Assembly (NCBI GenBank): GCA_900756875.1
Contig: CAAELW010000077.1
Span: 1 to 7,854, forward strand
Source: Pasteurellaceae bacterium
GTDB taxonomy: Bacteria > Pseudomonadota > Gammaproteobacteria > Enterobacterales > Pasteurellaceae
Length of the DNA stretch: 7,854 nt
Direction: 5' to 3'
Within the stretch, counting starts at the first letter, position 1. Each line of letters opens with the position of its first letter. A program made the translations under genes and the position numbers. Below are positions 1 through 5,410 of the stretch, piece by piece. The notes beneath the pieces are model-generated. The model saw nothing but the letters and a program-made list of their open reading frames with translations. It ran no database searches and had not been told where the DNA came from.

Positions 1-3
1 AAT

Positions 4-37
4 AAAAAAAGAGCGGTCAAATTTCCGCTCTTTTTTT
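4..37 (-). terminator. Intrinsic terminator after obgE (symmetrical, potentially bidirectional)
   Basis: A 13-base-pair inverted repeat is visible: positions 4-16 (seven A then GAGCGG) pair with 25-37 (CCGCTC then seven T) around an 8-base loop. Read on the minus strand it lies 10 bases beyond the obgE stop codon and ends in a run of T, as a Rho-independent terminator should. The A and T runs are symmetrical, so it could also stop transcription arriving on the plus strand from outside the window. The left arm and first loop base carry AAGAGCGGT, one base away from the uptake core AAGTGCGGT. Confidence 0.85.
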
Positions 38-47
38 CATTTAGGCA

Positions 48-1247
<1,200 letters not shown>

Positions 1248-1248
<1 letters not shown>

Positions 1249-2165
1249 TACTTTGATTGCGGTAATAACTTATGTCCGATTGCCGACAAAATTGCTCCGC
1301 ATACTACAACAAACGCCCCAATATAGCTAATCATATTTAAGTCTGGCGCGGCAAAATTATCAGGGCTCGCATAATTCGCAAGATGAGCAAAGAAAATGGT
1401 AAATAGCGGTACTAAGGTAATCACAACGCTTACTTTAGAAACTTCCCAACGATTAAGGGCTTCAGCATAAGCGCCATAACCAAATAATGTATTCAGGCAA
1501 CAATAAATAAAACAGCTGAACGCAAACGGGGTGAGGTTGCTCACTTGGGAAAATTCAGCAACAGGTGTAAAGACTAAAAGACAGCCGAAATACATCATTA
1601 ATAAAATTTGTTGTGAACTAAAACGACGGAGCATGAGCTTTTGTGCCATACCATAAGCAACCCAAACTAATGAAGCGGTTAGGCTTAGTAAGACGCCCGT
1701 TAAATAACCACTCTCTCCTTTAAACATCTCAAGCTTATCATTGAAGAAAAGCACCAACCCAGCCAATAACAAACCTAAACCAATTTTTTGATGTAATCCT
1801 AGCTTTTCTTTAAAGACAAAAATACCGCAAATTAACATGCCAAAAGAAGAAAAATGAATAAAAATCTGAGCTGAAGAAGGATCAATAAAATTAAGTGAGC
1901 TATTAAATAAAAAGAAATTACCCGCTAATCCTGCTACACCTATGAGTACAAGCCAAATAAAACGACCACCTTTTGAAAATTGTGGTAACTTTTGCTTGTA
2001 GCCTAGCAAAATCAATAGTGCAAGAGAAGCCACCGCAAATCGATACCAAACGATCGTTTGTGGTGTCATCACTGATAAAACCTGTTTTAACGCAATAGGT
2101 AAAGATCCCCACGCCATCGCCGTAATTAAAGCGAAGAGAAAACCTAAAAGCGGTTGTTGTTTCAT
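1248..2165 (-). CDS. EamA/DMT-family inner-membrane transporter, substrate unknown
   Basis: A 305-residue hydrophobic protein of the drug/metabolite transporter superfamily, EamA type. About ten membrane helices can be drawn: near residues 5-27, 36-55, 69-90, 97-117, 126-143, 153-173, 187-204, 212-236, 243-264 and 278-297. They form two five-helix halves, which is the family's internal duplication. Family marks include AWGSLPIALK near the start of helix 1, the WYRF segment near residue 40 and a basic C-terminal end. The family exports or imports small metabolites, but the sequence does not show which. The ATG at 2165 follows an AAGGAAG ribosome site by five bases. It sits between rpmA and obgE, a position where such a gene is often found in gammaproteobacteria, and has a candidate promoter at 2249-2278. 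I recall a homologue in the same place in H. influenzae (HI0878), but cannot confirm it here. Confidence 0.92.
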
Positions 2166-2248
2166 GATATCTTCCTTTATTTTACTAAAGAGCGGTTAGG
2201 AATTGAGATAAATTTCGGCTAAGAAATATCAAGATAAGCAATAGTGCC

Positions 2249-2278
2249 AGAATAACAAATGTGATTGATGATTGTAAA
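2249..2278 (-). promoter_or_regulatory. Candidate sigma-70 promoter for the transporter-obgE unit
   Basis: On the minus strand, TTTACA (2278-2273, five of six to the -35 consensus) is followed after 18 bases by TATTCT (2254-2249). The TG of an extended -10 element precedes TATTCT by one base. It lies downstream of the rpmA terminator and would start transcription near 2242, giving a leader of about 76 bases. This is a match by eye only; the -10 hexamer is weak, compensated by the TG. Confidence 0.5.
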
Positions 2279-2290
2279 TTGCTGGTAAAC

Positions 2291-2325
2291 AAAAGAAAAC
2301 GCCCCACAAAAAATGCGGGGCGTTT
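2291..2325 (-). terminator. Intrinsic terminator of the rplU-rpmA operon
   Basis: AAACGCCCC (2297-2305) pairs with GGGGCGTTT (2317-2325), a nine-pair GC-rich stem with an 11-base loop. Read on the minus strand, the 3' arm and what follows run GGGGCGTTTTCTTTT, so the hairpin leads into a U-rich tail. It lies about 18 bases past the rpmA stop codon. It separates the highly expressed ribosomal protein genes from the transporter and obgE downstream, although partial readthrough is possible. Confidence 0.9.
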
Positions 2326-2343
2326 ATCAAATCAGATGTAAAA

Positions 2344-2601
2344 TTATTCAGTTACAATACTTACGTATTTACGGCTTTTCTCGCCTTTCACTTCAAATTT
2401 TACTTTACCGTCAGCGGTAGCAAATAAGGTGTGATCACGACCCATACCTACGTTGTTACCTGCGTGGAATTTAGTACCACGTTGACGTACAATGATGCTA
2501 CCTGCTAATACAGATTCGCCACCGAAACGTTTAACACCAAGGCGTTTAGCTTCAGAATCACGACCGTTACGAGTTGAACCACCAGCTTTTTTAGTTGCCA
2601 T
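2344..2601 (-). CDS. rpmA: 50S ribosomal protein L27
   Basis: Ribosomal protein L27 of the large subunit, whose N-terminal tail reaches the peptidyl transferase centre and touches the P-site tRNA (family knowledge). The 85-residue product matches E. coli L27 in length and nearly throughout in sequence: the basic N-terminus [16 protein letters not shown], then [12 protein letters not shown] at 18-29, the [10 protein letters not shown] segment and DHTLFA. The N-terminus starts directly with MATKKAGG, without the cleaved extension seen in Firmicutes L27. The ATG at 2601 follows an AGAGGAG Shine-Dalgarno by nine bases. It is 20 bases downstream of rplU, the standard rplU-rpmA pair, and is followed by a strong terminator. 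Basic, GC-balanced and intact. Confidence 0.99.
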
Positions 2602-2621
2602 CTACTTGATCTCCTCTGAAA

Positions 2622-2933
2622 TTATGCTTGAATCCCAGTGATTTTCACTTCTGTGAACCACTGACGATGACCTTGTTGTTTACGGCTGTGTTTACGACGA
2701 CGGAACTTAACGATTTTAACTTTATCGCCACGACCTTGTGCCACAACTTCAGCCACTACTTTCGCGCCAGCTACTACTGGTGCACCAATTTTAACATCTT
2801 CACCATTAACGACCATCAACACTGAGTCGAACTCAACTGTTGCGCCAGTTGCAAGTTCAAGTTTTTCTAAACGAACTACTTGACCTTCGCTCACACGGTG
2901 TTGTTTACCGCCACTTTGGAAAACTGCGTACAT
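2622..2933 (-). CDS. rplU: 50S ribosomal protein L21
   Basis: Ribosomal protein L21, a large-subunit protein that binds 23S rRNA in the presence of L20 (family knowledge). The product is 103 residues, as in E. coli. It opens with [14 protein letters not shown], typical of the family, and carries the signature region around residues 68-93: [11 protein letters not shown], then an arginine/lysine-rich RRRKHSRK stretch and GHRQ. It ends in TEVKITGI. The ATG at 2933 is preceded by a CGGAG ribosome site at 2943-2939. It is the first gene of the rplU-rpmA operon, transcribed away from ispB from the promoter at 3011-3039 with a leader of about 70 bases. Confidence 0.99.
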   Translation of the reverse strand: MYAVFQSGGKQHRVSEGQVVRLEKLELATGATVEFDSVLMVVNGEDVKIGAPVVAGAKVVAEVVAQGRGDKVKIVKFRRRKHSRKQQGHRQWFTEVKITGIQA

Positions 2934-3004
2934 AAATACTCCGCTATAAATTGTGCTTCTCCGTTACTATTTTCGGTCCGCACTTCAAAATTCATATAAA
3001 TAGG
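2934..3004 (-). promoter_or_regulatory. 5' leader of rplU-rpmA with a second Shine-Dalgarno-like site
   Basis: The predicted transcript starts near 3004 and runs about 70 bases before the rplU ATG. It holds two CGGAG sites on the minus strand: 2943-2939, correctly placed for rplU, and 2963-2959, 20 bases further upstream with no start codon after it. CTATTT near the 5' end could pair with AAATAG about 27 bases later. AAGTGCGGA (2985-2977), one base off the uptake core, lies between these arms. I know of no described L21 leader motif in this group that it matches, so any control function is speculative. Confidence 0.35.
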
Positions 3005-3010
3005 TCGCAA

Positions 3011-3039
3011 ATTCTACGGAAAAAACAACTCGATCGCAA
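3011..3039 (-). promoter_or_regulatory. Sigma-70 promoter of rplU-rpmA
   Basis: On the minus strand, TTGCGA (3039-3034, four of six to consensus) is followed by a 17-base spacer and TAGAAT (3016-3011, five of six). The spacing is optimal, and the predicted start near 3004 lies in the divergent region between rplU and ispB. No other pair upstream of rplU looks as good by eye. Confidence 0.7.
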
Positions 3040-3088
3040 GCACTTATTTACAATAAAATAAAAAAAACCGCTTTTCCTCGAGTTTAAT

Positions 3089-3117
3089 TTCAGAAACCTT
3101 GAAAAATCGGGTAAAAT
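3089..3117 (+). promoter_or_regulatory. Candidate sigma-70 promoter of ispB-queH
   Basis: TTCAGA (3089-3094, four of six to consensus) and TAAAAT (3112-3117, five of six) are separated by 17 bases. Transcription would start near 3124, about 25 to 60 bases before the possible ispB start codons. It is the only well-spaced pair I find between the rplU promoter and ispB, and it points away from that promoter. Confidence 0.5.
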
Positions 3118-3163
3118 TCACCACACTTTTCTTTTATATACACAACCATTGAACCAAATGAAG

Positions 3164-4153
3164 ATGAACAAACAAGATTTAATGGATATGGATGCAATCC
3201 AAGAATTAACCGATACGGACATGCAGAAAGTTAACCAAGCCATTCTAGCACAAATTAACTCCGATGTGCCGATGGTTAATCAGCTTGGTTTTTATATTGT
3301 ACAAGGTGGCGGAAAACGTATTCGACCACTTATTGCAGTTTTAGCGGCACGTGCATTAGGCTATGAAAGCGATAAAGTAGCGACTTGTGCTACCTTTGTA
3401 GAATTTATTCACACCGCGTCTTTATTACATGATGATGTGGTGGATGAATCTGATATGCGTCGTGGTCGCGCAACGGCAAACTCAGCCTTTGGTAATGCGG
3501 CTAGCGTATTAGTGGGTGACTTCATTTATACCCGTGCATTCCAGTTAGTGGCACAGTTACAATCGCTAGATATTCTTCGCATTATGGCCGATGCCACCAA
3601 CGTGTTGGCGGAAGGCGAAGTTCAACAATTGATGAACGTGAATGATCCGGATACCACAGAAGAAAGCTATATGCGTGTGATTTATAGTAAAACAGCACGT
3701 TTATTTGAAGTGGCAGCACAATCTGTGGCGATTGTTGCTGGTGCTGAAAAATTAATTGAAACTGCATTCCAAGAATATGGTCGCTATCTCGGTACCGCAT
3801 TCCAACTAGTAGATGATGTGTTAGATTACAGCGCAAACGCTGCAGCATTAGGTAAAAACGTGGGTGATGACCTCGCCGAAGGTAAACCGACTCTTCCTTT
3901 ATTACACGCAATGCGTCACGGCAATCCACAACAAGCTGCGCTTATTCGCGAAGCCATTGAACAAGGCGGAAAACGTGATGCGATCGATGAAGTGCTTGCG
4001 ATTATGGAAGAACATAAATCCCTCGATTACGCAATGGATCGTGCGAAACAAGAAGCCCAAAAAGCCGTTGATGCCATTGCCTTATTACCTGAAAGCGAAT
4101 ACAAAAAAGCCTTAATTTCACTGGCTTATTTATCGGTAGACCGAACTTATTAA
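3164..4153 (+). CDS. ispB: All-trans polyprenyl (octaprenyl-type) diphosphate synthase
   Basis: Condenses farnesyl diphosphate with isopentenyl diphosphate units to make the long side chain of ubiquinone and menaquinone, in the cytoplasm. Numbered from this start, residues include GGGKRIRP (48-55), the first aspartate-rich motif DDVVDESD (90-97), the conserved basic MRRG just after it, NDPD (160-163) and the second aspartate-rich motif DDVLD (217-221). Ala85, five residues before the first motif, is small, as expected for a long-chain enzyme. The start is uncertain. The frame is open from a TTG at 3149 (334 residues), with ATGs at 3158, 3164 (329 residues) and 3182 (323, exactly the E. coli length). 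None has a convincing Shine-Dalgarno. I chose 3164 because I recall a 329-residue H. influenzae protein. queH follows after one base, so the two are surely cotranscribed. Confidence 0.95.
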   Translation: MNKQDLMDMDAIQELTDTDMQKVNQAILAQINSDVPMVNQLGFYIVQGGGKRIRPLIAVLAARALGYESDKVATCATFVEFIHTASLLHDDVVDESDMRRGRATANSAFGNAASVLVGDFIYTRAFQLVAQLQSLDILRIMADATNVLAEGEVQQLMNVNDPDTTEESYMRVIYSKTARLFEVAAQSVAIVAGAEKLIETAFQEYGRYLGTAFQLVDDVLDYSANAAALGKNVGDDLAEGKPTLPLLHAMRHGNPQQAALIREAIEQGGKRDAIDEVLAIMEEHKSLDYAMDRAKQEAQKAVDAIALLPESEYKKALISLAYLSVDRTY

Positions 4154-4154
4154 T

Positions 4155-4895
4155 ATGACTGAAGAACAAATTCAACCGCAAAGTGCGGTCGATTCTCAAC
4201 CTAAATTTCAAAAAACACGTAAACAAAAAGTACGCAAGGATCCCAATGCGCCTTTTATTCGTGAAAAATTGGAATTACCTGAAGGGCATAATAAGTTGCT
4301 TCTCCACTCTTGCTGTGCGCCTTGCTCAGGTGAAGTAATGGAAGCCATTTTGGCCTCTGGTATTGAGTTTACGATTTATTTTTACAATCCGAATATTCAT
4401 CCATTAAAAGAATATTTAATTCGTAAAGAAGAAAACATCCGATTTGCCCAAAAATTCGGGATTCCGTTTATTGATGCAGACTACGATCGCCAACAATGGT
4501 TTGATCGCGCAAAGGGCATGGAATGGGAACCTGAACGTGGCATCCGTTGCACTATGTGTTTTGATATGCGTTTTGAAAAAGCGGCTGAATATGCTCATGA
4601 ACATGGCTTCCCTGTATTTACCAGCTGTCTTGGTATTTCTCGCTGGAAAGACATGGAGCAAATCAACGGTTGCGGTCACCGTGCGGCTGAAAAATATGAT
4701 GATGTGATTTATTGGGATTACAACTGGCGTAAAGCCGGAGGATCGCAACGCATGATCGAAATCAGTAAGCGTGAACGTTTTTATCAGCAAGAATATTGTG
4801 GCTGCGTTTATTCTTTACGAGACAGCAATAAATGGCGTGAAGAAACAGGGCGACAAAAAATTGAAATTGGTAAACTCTATTACACGCCCGATTAA
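4155..4895 (+). CDS. queH: Epoxyqueuosine reductase QueH
   Basis: Reduces epoxyqueuosine to queuosine at the wobble position of GUN tRNAs (Tyr, His, Asn, Asp), the last step of queuosine synthesis. It is the cobalamin-independent alternative to QueG and was formerly called DUF208. The 246-residue protein carries the family's cysteines: HSCCAPCSG (Cys53, 54, 57), CTMC (Cys132, 135) and CGC (Cys215, 217), with Cys158 and Cys173 in between. Such cysteines hold a 4Fe-4S cluster and a nearby iron in characterised QueH. Residues 1-40 are a charged, low-conservation extension ahead of the core, which starts near residue 46. An uptake core covers codons 9 to 12. The ATG lies one base after the ispB stop with no clear ribosome site of its own beyond ispB codons, suggesting translational coupling. 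Assignment of the family is firm; activity is inferred. Confidence 0.95.
   Translation: MTEEQIQPQSAVDSQPKFQKTRKQKVRKDPNAPFIREKLELPEGHNKLLLHSCCAPCSGEVMEAILASGIEFTIYFYNPNIHPLKEYLIRKEENIRFAQKFGIPFIDADYDRQQWFDRAKGMEWEPERGIRCTMCFDMRFEKAAEYAHEHGFPVFTSCLGISRWKDMEQINGCGHRAAEKYDDVIYWDYNWRKAGGSQRMIEISKRERFYQQEYCGCVYSLRDSNKWREETGRQKIEIGKLYYTPD
4175..4189 (+). repeat. Uptake sequence forming a small perfect inverted repeat in queH
   Basis: AAGTGCGGT at 4181-4189 is an exact uptake core on the plus strand. It is preceded by ACCGCA at 4175-4180, so ACCGCA and TGCGGT form a six-pair stem with a three-base AAG loop, starting 20 bases after the queH start codon. In frame it encodes Gln-Ser-Ala-Val within the poorly conserved N-terminal extension. 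Confidence 0.85.
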
Positions 4896-4903
4896 AAATA
4901 CAT

Positions 4904-4942
4904 AAAAAAAGAACCGCACTTTCAACATGCGGTTCTTTTTTT
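4904..4942. terminator. Bidirectional terminator between queH and zapA, containing an uptake core
   Basis: A perfect 15-base-pair inverted repeat: 4904-4918 (seven A then GAACCGCA) pairs with 4928-4942 (TGCGGTTC then seven T) around a 9-base loop. It starts 8 bases after the queH stop and ends 2 bases before the zapA stop on the other strand, so one hairpin can end both convergent transcripts. The left arm and loop contain the exact uptake core in reverse (4913-4921). The right arm contains only TGCGGT of a second one, so this is a single uptake sequence built into a terminator. Confidence 0.93.
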
Positions 4943-4944
4943 AT

Positions 4945-5250
4945 TTAATCGACGATAAGACGCCCACCTAATGCATTCTCTAAAGAATGATCTAATTGCT
5001 GAATTCGCGTACATAACACGTTTTCAATCTGGGCATTTTTATTCTTTTCTTGGGTTAATTCAAAACTTAAATTCAAGGCAACAATAGAAAGCACACGGTC
5101 TAATTGCAATAAACCTGTACGCTCTTTCATTTCAGACACTTGAAGATCTAAATTACGCGCCGCTTGACGCAAAATCTCTTCTTGTTCGGCAGGGACATTC
5201 AAGCGCAGCACTTGCCCTAATACAACAACTTCAACCAGTTTTAATGACAT
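4945..5250 (-). CDS. zapA: Cell division protein ZapA
   Basis: Small cytoplasmic protein that binds FtsZ, crosslinks its filaments and stabilises the Z ring at mid-cell. The product has 101 residues, slightly shorter than the 109 of E. coli. Residues 1-20 (MSLKLVEVVVLGQVLRLNVP) give the short beta-strand head, followed by the E-EEILRQAARNLD helix at about 22-35 and the MKERTG turn at 41-46. The segment from about 48 to 93 has the heptad-like Leu/Ile spacing of the C-terminal coiled coil used for dimer and tetramer formation. The ATG at 5250 follows an AAGGGAA ribosome site by four bases. It diverges from polA and converges on queH, with its own promoter at 5285-5313. In E. coli the gene downstream of zapA is the 6S RNA; here that space is taken by the terminator and queH. 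Confidence 0.93.
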   Translation of the reverse strand: MSLKLVEVVVLGQVLRLNVPAEQEEILRQAARNLDLQVSEMKERTGLLQLDRVLSIVALNLSFELTQEKNKNAQIENVLCTRIQQLDHSLENALGGRLIVD

Positions 5251-5284
5251 GTTATTCCCTTATGTTGAATGCTCAAGTGTTCCT

Positions 5285-5313
5285 ATTATGCCACAGCCAA
5301 ATGCCTTCGTCAT
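5285..5313 (-). promoter_or_regulatory. Candidate sigma-70 promoter of zapA, extended -10
   Basis: On the minus strand, ATGACG (5313-5308, four of six to the -35 consensus), a 17-base spacer and CATAAT (5290-5285, five of six). TG sits one base before the -10, making it an extended -10 promoter. The predicted start near 5278 gives a leader of about 28 bases that carries the ribosome site. Confidence 0.6.
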
Positions 5314-5331
5314 AATTTTTACGTTTAATTG

Positions 5332-5340
5332 ACCGCACTT
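5332..5340 (-). repeat. DNA uptake sequence between the divergent zapA and polA promoters
   Basis: Exact AAGTGCGGT on the minus strand. The bases that follow on that strand, CAATTAAACGTAAAAATTAT, fit the extended uptake consensus with its two AT-rich segments, making it the best-looking uptake sequence in the window. It lies between the zapA -35 element (ends at 5313) and the polA -35 candidate (starts at 5347). Confidence 0.92.
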
Positions 5341-5346
5341 TATCCG

Positions 5347-5376
5347 TTCGCCCCATTTCGCAATTTACGCTATAAT
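5347..5376 (+). promoter_or_regulatory. Sigma-70 promoter of polA
   Basis: A perfect -10 hexamer TATAAT lies at 5371-5376, with the weak -35 candidate TTCGCC (5347-5352, three of six) 18 bases upstream. Transcription would start near 5383 and give a leader of about 28 bases. The -10 is clear; the -35 assignment is not. Confidence 0.6.
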
Positions 5377-5410
5377 GCGACACTTTTCATTATTTTTGAA
5401 CGGAATATTT

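Noticed and set aside
1918..2112. 64-codon minus-strand frame within the transporter gene
   Set aside because: It is out of frame with the well-supported EamA gene on the same strand and has no ribosome site or recognisable product.
2628..2825. 65-codon plus-strand frame opposite rplU
   Set aside because: Antisense shadow of a highly conserved ribosomal protein gene.
3582..3929. 115-codon minus-strand frame opposite ispB
   Set aside because: Antisense shadow; the product shows no family features, while ispB motifs are intact throughout.
3864..4226. Overlapping frames on both strands across the ispB/queH junction
   Set aside because: Both ispB and queH cover this stretch in consistent frames with conserved motifs; the alternatives are composition-driven.
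4416..4790. 124-codon minus-strand and 87-codon plus-strand frames inside queH
   Set aside because: The queH cysteine motifs lie across the same DNA in the real frame; the alternatives have no recognisable features.
4896..5410. 6S RNA (ssrS) expected next to zapA
   Set aside because: Only 49 bases separate the queH and zapA stops and they hold the terminator; the zapA-polA gap is 160 bases with promoters and an uptake sequence. There is no room for a 6S RNA.
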